DNA of 64,000 nt from VRUE01 sp963716735 (GTDB taxonomy: Bacteria > Actinomycetota > Thermoleophilia > Solirubrobacterales > 70-9), in contig OY970321.1 of assembly GCA_963716735.1 (NCBI GenBank), positions 2,108,001 through 2,172,000 of the forward strand, written 5' to 3'. Position numbers and translations under genes: made by a program. Positions 48,655 through 57,181 of this stretch are shown in pieces. Below the pieces are notes generated by a model. The model ran no database searches. It was given only the letters and a program-made list of their open reading frames with translations, and was not told where the DNA came from. The stretch's first letter is position 1. Every line of letters starts with the position of its first letter.

Positions 48655-49464
48655 TCAGGGCTTGGAGGGAACCTGTGGTTCGGCGAGGCCGTAGGTGTCG
48701 TAGGCACCGAACTCGGCAAAGGTCTTGTGGGTCGGGCCGTGGTAGTCGGAGGAGGCGGTCGGGGTCAGGTCGAGCTCCTCGCAGAGCGCCAGTAGGTGTT
48801 CGGTCTGCTCACGGCTGTGAGTCGGGTAGAAGGTCTCGACTCCGTCGACGTCGAGGGCCCGGATCAGCTCCTCCACCTCGGCGGGGTCGGAGATGTCCCA
48901 GTACGGATGGGCGACGACGGCGACGCCGCCGGCCTGCTTGATCGTCTCCACCGCCTGCTCAGCGGTCGGCCAGCGGCGCGGCACGAAGGCTTTGGCACCC
49001 GGCACCAGGTACTCCTCGAAGAAGGGCCCGAGGTCGCCGGTCGCGCCCGCCGCACGGGCGATGTGCGGCCGGCCGATGGAGAGCGCGTCGCCCGCCTCGC
49101 GCACGGCATCCTCCAGGGTCAGCTCGAAGCCCTCCCGCCGCAGGTTCTCGACGATCTCCCCGGCCCTCGTCACCCGCTCCTGCTGAGCACGCTCACAAGC
49201 CGGCGCGATCGCCTCCAGGTCGACCCAATACCCACAGACGTGCAGGTCTTCCGCGTACTCATGGACGCAGGACATCTCGATAGCGGGCACAAGCTGGATC
49301 CCCAGCCGCTCCGCGGCCTCGATCGCCTCCGGCACTCCGGCAATGGCGTCATGGTCCGTCAGCGCCAGGGTAGTAACCCCAGCCTTCGCAGCTTCCTCGA
49401 CGACCCCGGCGGGTGCCAGCTGACCGTCGGACACAGTCGAATGGCTCTGTAGCTCGATCAACAC
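48655..49464 (-). CDS. PHP-domain phosphoesterase
   Basis: A 269-residue PHP protein. MLIELQSHSTVSDGQLAP carries HxH, TTLALTDHDAIAGVPEA the TDHD metal site, LVPAIEMSC the conserved Glu, and VVAHPYWDI plus TASSDYHGPTHK the later His and Asp ligands. It resembles RNase AM/3'-5' nuclease or nucleotide phosphatase proteins (YciV/TrpH). GTG 49464 was chosen because it puts the HxH at the correct distance from the N-terminus; the frame upstream runs through element B3. Confidence 0.9.
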   Translation of the reverse strand: MLIELQSHSTVSDGQLAPAGVVEEAAKAGVTTLALTDHDAIAGVPEAIEAAERLGIQLVPAIEMSCVHEYAEDLHVCGYWVDLEAIAPACERAQQERVTRAGEIVENLRREGFELTLEDAVREAGDALSIGRPHIARAAGATGDLGPFFEEYLVPGAKAFVPRRWPTAEQAVETIKQAGGVAVVAHPYWDISDPAEVEELIRALDVDGVETFYPTHSREQTEHLLALCEELDLTPTASSDYHGPTHKTFAEFGAYDTYGLAEPQVPSKP

Positions 49465-49494
49465 GGGGCGGGACCCTACATCGGCGACCGTGAA

Positions 49495-49578
49495 GGGGCG
49501 ATGGGGACACCCTCGAACGGGCGGATACTCAGAGCGGGCGAAGCCCGCGAGTCCGGGCGAGGGTGTCCCCATCGCCCC
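49495..49578 (+). repeat. Palindromic element B, copy 3
   Basis: Arms 49495-49515 and 49558-49578 pair perfectly over 21 bp. The core 49516-49557 has AACGGGCGGATACTCAGAGC and GAGTCCGGG as in B1 and B2; its tip is a real hairpin, GCGGGC-GAA-GCCCGC. It lies between divergent genes (PHP and the carboxylase), next to both promoters. Confidence 0.88.
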
Positions 49579-49609
49579 TCCGCCAGCTGTCTGAATAGAC
49601 TGCCCCGCC

Positions 49610-51370
49610 GTGTTCCAGAAGGTCCTAATAGCCAACCGTGGCGAGATCGCCATCCGCGTCGCCCGCACCTTGAAGGAGATGGGCATCGGGTCCGTCGCCG
49701 TTTATTCGGAGATCGACCGTGACGCCCCCCACGTGCGCGAGGCCGACGAGGCCTTCCTGATCGGCCCCGCGGTCCCGACCGAGAGCTACCTGAACATCGG
49801 CAAGATCATCGAGACCGCCAAGGAGGCCGGCGCCGAGGCGATCCATCCCGGCTACGGCTTCCTCGCCGAGAACGCCGACTTCGCCAAGGCCTGCGCCGAG
49901 GCCGACATCGTCTTCATCGGCCCGCCGCCGGAGGCGATCGAATCGATGGGCTCGAAGACGCGGGCGCGCGAGATCATGGCCGCGGCCGGCGTGCCGATCG
50001 TCCCCGGGGCGACCGAGCCGGCAAAGGACGTGGCTGCGGCCAGGCAGCAGGCCGAGGAAGCCGGCTACCCGGTCGCCTGCAAGGCGGCGGGCGGGGGCGG
50101 CGGCAAGGGCTTCCGCGTCGCGCTGACGCCGGACGACCTCGAGGAGGCCTTCGAGGGCGCGGCCCGCGAAGGCGAGAAGTTCTTCTCCGACGACCGCGTC
50201 TACGTCGAGCGCTACCTCGAGGATCCGCGCCATGTCGAGGTCCAGGTGCTCGCCGACTCGCACGGCAGCGTGATCCATCTCGGTGAGCGCGACTGCTCGA
50301 TCCAGCGCCGTCACCAGAAGGTGATCGAGGAGGCACCGGGGCCCCAGGTGGACGCCGAGATGCGCGAGCGGATCGGCAAGATCGCCACCGACGCCGCCGC
50401 GGCTGTCGGCTACCGCGGCGCCGGCACGGTCGAGGGGATGCAGGTCGGCGACGAGTACTTCTTCCTCGAGATGAACACGCGGGTGCAGGTCGAGCACTGC
50501 GTGACCGAGATGGTCACCGGCGTCGACATCGTCCGCGAGCAGGTGCTGGTTGCCGCGGGCGAGCCCCTGACGGTCGCCCAGGAGGACGTCGAGCTGCGCG
50601 GCCACGCGATCGAGTGCCGGATCAACGCCGAGGCCGCCCACAAGAAGTTCGCACCGGCGCCGGGGGCGATCACGACCTACCGCGAGCCGGCCGGCCCGGG
50701 CGTGCGGGTCGACTCCGGGGTCGAGGCCGGCTCCGAGGTAACGCCGATGTACGACCCGATGGTCGCCAAGCTGATCGTCTGGGACGTCGACCGCGAGCAC
50801 GCGACGCGACGCATGCTGCGCGCTCTGGGCGAGTACGAGGTCGGCGGCTTGACCACGCTGATCCCCTTCCACAGCGCGATCCTCGCCACCGAGCAGTGGG
50901 CGAACGGGGAGACCTGCCGCGACCTGATGGAGGACCGCGATTGGCTGAAGACGACCGCGCCGGCCAAGGCCGAGGCGCCCGAGGTGCCGGAGGGCGCCGA
51001 GGTCGTCGCCCGCGATTACAAGGTCGAGGTCTCCGGCAAGCTCTTCGACGTCAAGGTGATCGGCGAGGCGGCCGCAGGAAACCCAGGACCGGAGGGCGCC
51101 GGCGGTAAGAAACCGCCGAAGCGCGAGCGCAAGTCCGGCACCGGCGCCAGCGCCTCCAGCGAGTCGCTGCCCTCGCCGTTGCAGGGCACCGTGCTCAAAG
51201 TGGCCGTCGAGCAAGGCGCCGAGGTCTCAGAGGGCGACCTGATCTGCGTGATCGAGGCGATGAAGATGGAGAACGAGATCGCCGCCCACCGCTCCGGCAA
51301 AGTGACCAGCTTGAACGTAGCCGAAGGCGCTGCGGTCTCGAGCGGCGACGTGCTCGCGGTAATCGAGTAG
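49610..51370 (+). CDS. Acyl-CoA carboxylase alpha chain (biotin carboxylase + BCCP)
   Basis: A 586-residue fusion. Biotin carboxylase (about 1-450): VLIANRGEIAIRVARTLKEMGI, ATP-grasp glycine loop AAGGGGGKGFRV, ERDCSIQRRHQKVIEEAP, EMNTRVQVEH. A linker with Gly/Lys/Ser follows, then the biotin carrier domain with EAMKME and Lys552 as the biotin site. Actinobacterial AccA proteins have this plan and pair with AccD beta chains, which are not in the window. GTG 49610 has TAGACT 8 nt upstream. Acetyl- or propionyl-CoA specificity depends on the missing partner. Confidence 0.94.
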   Translation: MFQKVLIANRGEIAIRVARTLKEMGIGSVAVYSEIDRDAPHVREADEAFLIGPAVPTESYLNIGKIIETAKEAGAEAIHPGYGFLAENADFAKACAEADIVFIGPPPEAIESMGSKTRAREIMAAAGVPIVPGATEPAKDVAAARQQAEEAGYPVACKAAGGGGGKGFRVALTPDDLEEAFEGAAREGEKFFSDDRVYVERYLEDPRHVEVQVLADSHGSVIHLGERDCSIQRRHQKVIEEAPGPQVDAEMRERIGKIATDAAAAVGYRGAGTVEGMQVGDEYFFLEMNTRVQVEHCVTEMVTGVDIVREQVLVAAGEPLTVAQEDVELRGHAIECRINAEAAHKKFAPAPGAITTYREPAGPGVRVDSGVEAGSEVTPMYDPMVAKLIVWDVDREHATRRMLRALGEYEVGGLTTLIPFHSAILATEQWANGETCRDLMEDRDWLKTTAPAKAEAPEVPEGAEVVARDYKVEVSGKLFDVKVIGEAAAGNPGPEGAGGKKPPKRERKSGTGASASSESLPSPLQGTVLKVAVEQGAEVSEGDLICVIEAMKMENEIAAHRSGKVTSLNVAEGAAVSSGDVLAVIE

Positions 51371-51377
51371 CGCCCGC

Positions 51378-53231
51378 TTAGTGCCCTTTGCCTTTCTGGC
51401 CTTTTTCGCGTTCCTGTTCGCGCCGTTCTTTTTCCCGTTCGCGTTCCCGTTCGCGGATTTCCTTCTGCTTTTTCGCGCGCAGGCGCTGGAACTCGACTCG
51501 GGTCAGAGGCAGCTTCGGCGTCACTTCGCGGCAGCCGCCACCGACGCAATCGATGAACGCCGTCATCTGCCGGTGCATGAAGTTGCGGATTGGGTAGAAG
51601 TTCGGGACCTTGACGATGTTGTTGAGCTCGTTCGGGTCCTTGTTGATGTTGTAGAGCTCCTTCTCCCCGCTCGGCCAGGCGATGTACTTGTAGGGGCCGA
51701 GGCGGAGCCCGGCGTAGTCCTTCGGCGGCGCCAGCAGAGAGGCCGTCGCCTTTGGGCTCTTTGAGGCGGTTGCCGAGCCGCTGCCGGGCGCCTTGGAGAT
51801 CGCGCCCTGCGCGTTGACATCGCTGGTCTCGACGAAGGACTCGAAGAGGATCGGCCGCCGGCTGCGCAGTTCGGGGTCGCGCAGGTAGGGGACCAGCGAG
51901 CGGCCGTCGAGGCTCTTGTCCGCTTCGACCCCCGCCAGCTCGAGGATCGTCGGCGCGACGTCGATGTTGGCCGCCAGCTCACCGGTCGAGCTGCCCTGCT
52001 CGATCCCCGGCCCGCGGATCAGAAAGGGCAGGTGCGTGGCCGGCTCGTAGGCGAGGAACTTGCCGCCGAGCAGGCGGTGCTCGCCGAAGAAGAAGCCGTT
52101 GTCGGAGGTGAAGATGACGTAGGTGTTGCGCAGCCGGCCCATCTGGCCCAGCGTGTCGATCACGCTTTTGACGCCGTCGTCGACGGCGCGCAGCGAGTCG
52201 AGCTGCTTCTGGTAGTAGACGCGGTAGGTGCGCTTCTCGTTCGGCGAGAGGTGGTCCGCTTCGCGGATGAAGTGCGGCTTGTCTTCGACGTTGCCCTCGT
52301 CGAAGCCTTCGGAGCGGTCGTGGGGATGGCGGGCGCCCTTGAACCAGTCGTAGTGCCGCAGCGCCGGCTCGGGGCCCGCCGGGCGACGGAAGTCCCCGTG
52401 TGGCGCCGTGTAGTCGAGTTGTAGGTAGAAGGGCTGTTCGGCCGGCGTGGCCAGCATCTCTTCCCGCGCCATCCAGCTGAAGACGTCGGTCGCGTAGAGG
52501 CAGGAGCGTTCTTCAGTGGGTTCGAACGGGCAACCAACGGGGTCGCGCTGGCCGTATTCGCGCGTTTCCCAACTGCCGGGGTCGCCATAGGCGCCGGGTT
52601 CGCTGAGGACGCCGTTGCTGTTCATCGTGTAGCCATAGAAGAGGTGCTCGGTATCGGCCTTGAGCACGGTGTGCCAGGCGTTCCAGCCGAGTGGCACGCT
52701 GGTGCCGTTGTCGTAGGGCTCATCGCCGTAGCCGTTGAGGAACTTGCCGACGTGGATCGTGCGGTAGCCGGCGCCCTGCAGCCAGGTGGCGATGTTGTGC
52801 GAGGCCGCGGCCCGGAAGGAGAAGCCGTAGTAGCCGCCGTTTGGCTGCACGTTGCCCTTGACCCCGTTGTTGTGGGCGTAGCGGCCGGTCATCAGGCTGA
52901 CTCGCGAGGGGCAGCAGAGTGGGTAAGGGACGTAGTAGCGGTTGAAGGTCATGCCGCGGTCGGCGATCAGGTCGAGCGTGTTCGGCATCGCGCGGGTCTC
53001 GGCGGCGCCGGGGAAGGCGCTGAAGGTCGCGTAGAGGCCGTCGAGGGTCTGGTCGTCGGTCTGGATGACGACGAAGCTGGGCGGTTCGGGGTTCGGGTTG
53101 AGCGGCGGTTCTTCCTCGACCTCCAGCGCGTGGGCACGGGCGACGCTCAGCACGAGCGCGCAGAGCAGCGCCAGCAGCGCTGCCGCGACGAGCGCGCGCG
53201 AAGACATTCGGCTGTTGCTGAGTCGGTCCAT
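51378..53231 (-). CDS. Secreted type I sulfatase
   Basis: A 617-residue exported sulfatase. After a signal peptide (to about residue 36), VVIQTDDQTLD holds the paired Asp metal ligands; PLCCPSRVSLMTGRYAHNNGV has the CxPxR formylglycine motif with Cys106 as the residue to be oxidised; FTSDNGFFFGEHRLLGGK has the second metal site. The C-terminal ~40 residues are almost all Arg, Lys and Glu. No sulfatase-modifying enzyme is in the window. It probably hydrolyses a sulfate ester outside the cell. Confidence 0.92.
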   Translation of the reverse strand: MDRLSNSRMSSRALVAAALLALLCALVLSVARAHALEVEEEPPLNPNPEPPSFVVIQTDDQTLDGLYATFSAFPGAAETRAMPNTLDLIADRGMTFNRYYVPYPLCCPSRVSLMTGRYAHNNGVKGNVQPNGGYYGFSFRAAASHNIATWLQGAGYRTIHVGKFLNGYGDEPYDNGTSVPLGWNAWHTVLKADTEHLFYGYTMNSNGVLSEPGAYGDPGSWETREYGQRDPVGCPFEPTEERSCLYATDVFSWMAREEMLATPAEQPFYLQLDYTAPHGDFRRPAGPEPALRHYDWFKGARHPHDRSEGFDEGNVEDKPHFIREADHLSPNEKRTYRVYYQKQLDSLRAVDDGVKSVIDTLGQMGRLRNTYVIFTSDNGFFFGEHRLLGGKFLAYEPATHLPFLIRGPGIEQGSSTGELAANIDVAPTILELAGVEADKSLDGRSLVPYLRDPELRSRRPILFESFVETSDVNAQGAISKAPGSGSATASKSPKATASLLAPPKDYAGLRLGPYKYIAWPSGEKELYNINKDPNELNNIVKVPNFYPIRNFMHRQMTAFIDCVGGGCREVTPKLPLTRVEFQRLRAKKQKEIREREREREKERREQEREKGQKGKGH

Positions 53232-53336
53232 CGAATTGGGGACGCCTCCGGGCGACCTACGGTCGTAACCGCCACCCCGCAGCGAAGTTGCGAAGCCGTA
53301 ACGCTAGAAAATGCTTAGGACACGCAGCCAGGCGGG

Positions 53337-53342
53337 GCTAGC
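53337..53342. repeat. Target-site duplication, left copy
   Basis: GCTAGC next to the left terminal repeat of the IS element; the same six bases occur at 54397-54402. It fits the NCTAGN target duplication described for IS481 of Bordetella. Confidence 0.85.
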
Positions 53343-54396
53343 TGTAGTTCCTCACAACGTTGTTCATCCGGGCCTCCTTGAAGGCTGGGGGTGCGAGCCA
53401 CCCAGATCAAGGAGGACACCGGATGAAGATCCACGCTAACGCTCGAACCTGCCCGAACAGCCGCAGGCTGCTGGTCAAGCGCATCGAAGAGGAGGACTGG
53501 TCGCTGATGGTGGCGGCCGAGGCCGCCGGCATCAGCGAGCGGAGCGCTCGCAAGTGGCTGGCCCGCTGGCGAGCGGAGGGAGAGGCAGGACTGCTGGATC
53601 GCAGTTCCGCACCCAAGCGGGTGCCTTCACGGCTTCCGGCCGACCGCCTTCAGGCGGTCGAGGCCCTACGACGTCTGCGGATGACCGCTGCTGAGATCGC
53701 CGAGGTCTTGGGCATGGCGCTCTCGACCGTCTCCAGGTGGCTGGCTCGGATCGGGCTAGGCAAGCGCAGTCGCCTGGAGCCATTCGAGCCGCCCAACCGC
53801 TATGAGCGCAAGTGCCCTGGGGAGCTGATCCATGTCGACATCAAGAAGCTGGGGAGGATCAGCGCCAAAGGCGCTGGGCACCGAGTCACCGGGAATCGCA
53901 AGAGCCAGCAAAAGCGTGGGGGCAACCACGGCAAAGGGGCCACCGGCTGGGAGTTCGTCCACGTCTGCGTCGATGACGCCACCCGCCTTGCCTACGTTGA
54001 GGTCTTGGCCGACGAGAAGGGCACCACGGCGGCAGGGTTCCTGCGCCGAGCTGTCAACTGGTTCAAGGGAATGGGAGTTCAGGTCGAGCGGGTGCTCTCA
54101 GACAATGGCTCCTGTTATCGCTCCGCCGTGCACGCGCAGGCCTGCGCTGAGCTCGATATGCGCCACATCTTCACCCGCCCCTACCGGCCTCAGACCAACG
54201 GCAAGGCCGAGCGCTTCATTCAGACGCTCACCAACCGCTGGGCCTATGGCGCCATCTATGGCTCCTCTGCTGAGCGCACCGCGGCGCTGCCCGGCTGGCT
54301 CGATCACTACAACTTCAGGAGACGACACGGCTCCCTTGGCCACAAGGCACCCGCGGCTCGGCTTACCGAGTTGGAACAACGTGCTGAGTAACTACA
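53343..54396 (+). mobile_element. IS481-family insertion sequence, complete
   Basis: A 1054-bp element with TGT...ACA ends. The ends are 27-28 bp imperfect inverted repeats (TGTAGTTCCTCACAACGTTG against TGTAGTTACTCAGCACGTTG and so on, three differences). It is flanked by the 6-bp direct repeat GCTAGC. One intact transposase gene fills it. The length is close to that of Bordetella IS481. It lies between the sulfatase start and the HAD gene, with the right target copy containing the HAD stop codon. All parts look intact, so it may be active or recent. Confidence 0.93.
53423..54391 (+). CDS. IS481-family DDE transposase
   Basis: A 322-residue transposase. The N-terminal helix-turn-helix (RLLVKRIEEEDWSLMVAAEAAGISERSARKWLARW) binds the ends; a second HTH lies near TAAEIAEVLGMALSTVSRWLARIG. 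The rve catalytic core has Asp in ELIHVDIKKLG, Asp in VERVLSDNGSCY and Glu in TNGKAERFIQTL (DDE), then HYNFRRRHGSLGHKAPA. ATG 53423 has GGAGG 8 nt upstream. The stop lies inside the right terminal repeat. Confidence 0.95.
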   Translation: MKIHANARTCPNSRRLLVKRIEEEDWSLMVAAEAAGISERSARKWLARWRAEGEAGLLDRSSAPKRVPSRLPADRLQAVEALRRLRMTAAEIAEVLGMALSTVSRWLARIGLGKRSRLEPFEPPNRYERKCPGELIHVDIKKLGRISAKGAGHRVTGNRKSQQKRGGNHGKGATGWEFVHVCVDDATRLAYVEVLADEKGTTAAGFLRRAVNWFKGMGVQVERVLSDNGSCYRSAVHAQACAELDMRHIFTRPYRPQTNGKAERFIQTLTNRWAYGAIYGSSAERTAALPGWLDHYNFRRRHGSLGHKAPAARLTELEQRAE

Positions 54397-54402
54397 GCTA
54401 GC
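54397..54402. repeat. Target-site duplication, right copy
   Basis: GCTAGC directly after the right terminal repeat of the IS; contains the stop codon of the HAD gene on the minus strand. Confidence 0.85.
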
Positions 54403-55093
54403 CAGCGCCCAGCTTTTTGGCCGCTTCACGGAAGTTCTTGACGGTGGCGCTTGGCGCTTTGCGCCCGTCGAGTTTCTCGCCGTGGCGGTTGACCCAGATA
54501 ACCGGGACCTTCATTTTCAGCAGCGGCGCGACATCGGTCGTGTAGTTGGAGCAGATGTGGAGCCAGCCTTTTTTGCCGCCGATCCGGCGCGCGCACTCTT
54601 TGAAATGGACCGGGTCGGGCTTGTAGCTGCGCACCTGCTGCGCGGTGACGACCAGGTCCAGTTCGGTGCGCAGGTGGCGGCGCGAGATGCCGAGCAGTTT
54701 GTCGTCGATGTTGGAGATGATCCCGATCTCGTAGCGTTTGCCGAGCCGGTCCATCGCCGCGTTGGCCTCGCGGAAGGGCAGCCAGTAGGCGACGCTGTCG
54801 GGCAAGAACTGAGCCCTGGAGGGCTCGATCTCCCAGCCGACCTCGCGGGCGACTTTGACGATCGTGCGGCGCAGCACCTCCGCGTACAGTTCGTAGGAGC
54901 CGGCCATGATTTCGGCCTGCACTTCCATGAAGCGGGCCAGAAAGGGACCCTCTTCGAAGCTGAAGCCGTCTTTGGCGGCCTCTTTCCTACAGGCGTCGAT
55001 GATCCCCTTCTCCCAATCGATCAGGGTGCCGTAGCAGTCGGTGGTCACCCAGGTGACGGATTTCAGAGCGGGAAGAGGCACGGGGCGCGGCAT
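54398..55093 (-). CDS. HAD-family hydrolase (haloacid dehalogenase-like)
   Basis: A 231-residue HAD enzyme. Motif I is TTDCYGTLIDWEKG, motif II is IGIISNIDDKLL, the Lys is in SYKPDPVHF, and motif IV is CSNYTTDVAPLLK. It resembles L-2-haloacid dehalogenase types. ATG 55093 (MPRPVPLPALK) leaves a 40-base gap to divergent sucC; an ATG at 55135 would run into it. The stop codon TAG is inside the IS481 target duplication, yet the reading frame is kept. Confidence 0.88.
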   Translation of the reverse strand: MPRPVPLPALKSVTWVTTDCYGTLIDWEKGIIDACRKEAAKDGFSFEEGPFLARFMEVQAEIMAGSYELYAEVLRRTIVKVAREVGWEIEPSRAQFLPDSVAYWLPFREANAAMDRLGKRYEIGIISNIDDKLLGISRRHLRTELDLVVTAQQVRSYKPDPVHFKECARRIGGKKGWLHICSNYTTDVAPLLKMKVPVIWVNRHGEKLDGRKAPSATVKNFREAAKKLGAG

Positions 55094-55133
55094 CTTATAG
55101 GCTGCCGCCCGGCCCAGGCAGGGCTCCTCTCCC

Positions 55134-56300
55134 ATGGACCTTCTCGAGTATCAAGGCAAGCAGCTTTTCGCCGCGCACGGCATAGCCGTGCCGAGCGGCG
55201 AGGTCGCCTCCACGGTGGAGGACGCCGTCGCCGCCGCGGAGCGGATCGGTTACCCCTGTGCGATCAAGGCCCAGGTGCTGATCGGCGGCCGCGGCAAGGC
55301 GGGCGGGATAAAGATCGCCGCCGACCGCGCCGAGGCCGAAGGGTACGCCGGGGCGATCCTCGGCATGGACATTGTCGGCCCCCACGGCGAGGGTCCGTTC
55401 CGGGTCGAGCGGGTCTGGATCGAGGGCGGCTCGGCGATCGCCGCCGAGTACTACGCCTCGGTCATCCTCGACCGCGGCGAGAAGAAGCTGCTGGCGATGG
55501 TCTCCGCCAAGGGCGGGATGGACATCGAGGCGGTCGCCGCGGAGGACCCGGAGGCGCTGGTCAAGGAGCACATCGACCCGACCCGACCCTTTACTGCGGC
55601 TGAGGCGCGGCCGATCATCGATGCCGCCGGGCTCGCCGAGGACGCACGTGAGGGAGCCGCCGAGGTGCTGGCGAAGCTCGCCGAGACCGCCCAGGCCGAG
55701 GACGCGACGCTGATCGAGGTCAACCCGTTGATCGTGACCGAGGACCGCCAGGTCGTCGCTCTCGACGCCAAGGTGACCATCGACGGAAACGCCCTCTACC
55801 GCCACGAAGGCCTGGCCGAGCTCGACGCCGAGTCGATCGACGATCCGCAGGAGGCGATGGCCCGGGAGAAGGGGCTGACCTACGTCAAGCTCGAGGGCAA
55901 CGTCGGCATCCTCGCCAACGGCGCCGGTCTCTGCATGTCGACGCTCGACGTCGTCGCCCAGGCGGGTGGCGCCCCGGCCAACTTCCTCGACGCGGGAGGC
56001 GGTTCCAAGGCTGACGCGATCGTCGACGCGCTGACCGTGATCACCTCCGACGAAAAGGTCACGGCGATCCTCTTCAACATCTTCGGCGGCATCACCCGTT
56101 GCGACGAGATCGCCAAGGGCATCGTCGAGGCCTCCTCGCGGCTCGACCTCAGCGTGCCGCTGGTCGTCCGCCTCGACGGCACCAACTCCGAGGAGGGCCT
56201 GGAGATCCTCGCCGGGGCGAGCTTGCCCAACCTGCACCAGGAGACGACGATGCTCGGCGCCGCGCAGAAGGTCGTCGAGCTGGCCGGAGGGAACGGCTGA
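55134..56300 (+). CDS. sucC: Succinyl-CoA synthetase beta subunit
   Basis: A 388-residue ATP-grasp subunit that binds nucleotide and succinate. MDLLEYQGKQLFAAHGIAVPSGEV at the start, KAQVLIGGRGKAGGIKIA, EVNPLIVTEDRQVVALDAKV and GNVGILANGAGLCMSTLDVV, plus FNIFGGITRCDEIAKGI, are family hallmarks. It makes the substrate-level phosphorylation step of the citric acid cycle. The stop overlaps the sucD start by one base. The specificity (ADP or GDP) is not clear from the sequence. Confidence 0.96.
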   Translation: MDLLEYQGKQLFAAHGIAVPSGEVASTVEDAVAAAERIGYPCAIKAQVLIGGRGKAGGIKIAADRAEAEGYAGAILGMDIVGPHGEGPFRVERVWIEGGSAIAAEYYASVILDRGEKKLLAMVSAKGGMDIEAVAAEDPEALVKEHIDPTRPFTAAEARPIIDAAGLAEDAREGAAEVLAKLAETAQAEDATLIEVNPLIVTEDRQVVALDAKVTIDGNALYRHEGLAELDAESIDDPQEAMAREKGLTYVKLEGNVGILANGAGLCMSTLDVVAQAGGAPANFLDAGGGSKADAIVDALTVITSDEKVTAILFNIFGGITRCDEIAKGIVEASSRLDLSVPLVVRLDGTNSEEGLEILAGASLPNLHQETTMLGAAQKVVELAGGNG

Positions 56301-57172
56301 TGTCGATCATCATCGACAAGGAGACGAAGCTCGTCGTCTCCGGCCTGACCGGCCGGGAGGGCTCCTTCCATGGCCTGCGCAACCAGGCCTACGGCACCCA
56401 TCTCGCGGCGGGCGTCACGCCAGGCAAGGGCGGGCAGGACGTCGAGGGCGTGCCCGTCTTCGACTCGATCCGCGAGGCGGTCGAGCAGGCAGGCGCCAAC
56501 ACTTCGATGATCTTCGTTCCCGCCCGCTTCGCCGCACCGGCGATCGACGAGGCGATCGAGTCCGGCGTCGAGACGGTGATTGCGATCACCGAGGGGATCC
56601 CGGTGCTCGACATGTTGAAGACCTACTGGAAGGCGAGGGAGGCGGGGGTCCGGCTGATCGGTCCCAACTGCCCCGGCGTGCTCTCGCCGGGCAAGGCCAA
56701 CGTCGGCATCATCCCCGCCCAGTTCTTCGACCCGGGCAAGATCGGCGTCGTCTCCAAGTCGGGCACGCTGACCTACCAGATCGGCAACGAGCTGAAACAG
56801 GCGGGCGAGGGCAACTCCTCGATCGTCGGTATCGGCGGCGACCCGATCATCGGCTCGGACTTCATCGACATCCTCAAGCTGTACGAGGCCGACCCCGAGA
56901 CCGAGTTGATCGTGATGGTCGGCGAGATCGGCGGCGACGCCGAGGAGCGGGCAGCCGAGTTCATCGCCTCGGACATCTCCAAGCCGGTGGTCGCCTACAT
57001 CGCCGGCTTCACCGCACCTCCCGGCAAGCAAATGGGCCACGCCGGCGCAATCATCTCCGGCTCCTCGGGGACGGCACAGGCGAAGAAGGAAGCGCTCGAG
57101 GCGAAGGGCGTGCGGGTCGGCGAAAGCCCGACCGAGACGGCGAAGATCGCCGTCGAAGTCCTGCGCGGTTAG
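56300..57172 (+). CDS. sucD: Succinyl-CoA synthetase alpha subunit
   Basis: A 290-residue subunit that binds CoA and carries the phosphohistidine. SGLTGREGSFHGLRNQAYGTHLAAGV is the CoA-binding fold, GPNCPGVLSPGKANVGI and VSKSGTLTYQIGNEL follow, and the active His lies in GHAGAIISGSSGTA. The start ATG 56300 shares its A with the sucC stop. Element A copy 3 follows the stop codon by 9 bases. Confidence 0.96.
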   Translation: MSIIIDKETKLVVSGLTGREGSFHGLRNQAYGTHLAAGVTPGKGGQDVEGVPVFDSIREAVEQAGANTSMIFVPARFAAPAIDEAIESGVETVIAITEGIPVLDMLKTYWKAREAGVRLIGPNCPGVLSPGKANVGIIPAQFFDPGKIGVVSKSGTLTYQIGNELKQAGEGNSSIVGIGGDPIIGSDFIDILKLYEADPETELIVMVGEIGGDAEERAAEFIASDISKPVVAYIAGFTAPPGKQMGHAGAIISGSSGTAQAKKEALEAKGVRVGESPTETAKIAVEVLRG

Positions 57173-57181
57173 GCGTGGCCA

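Noticed and set aside
53311..53323. TTAGGACAC near the sulfatase start as an iron box
   Set aside because: Only one half-site; no matching CCTAA at the right distance.
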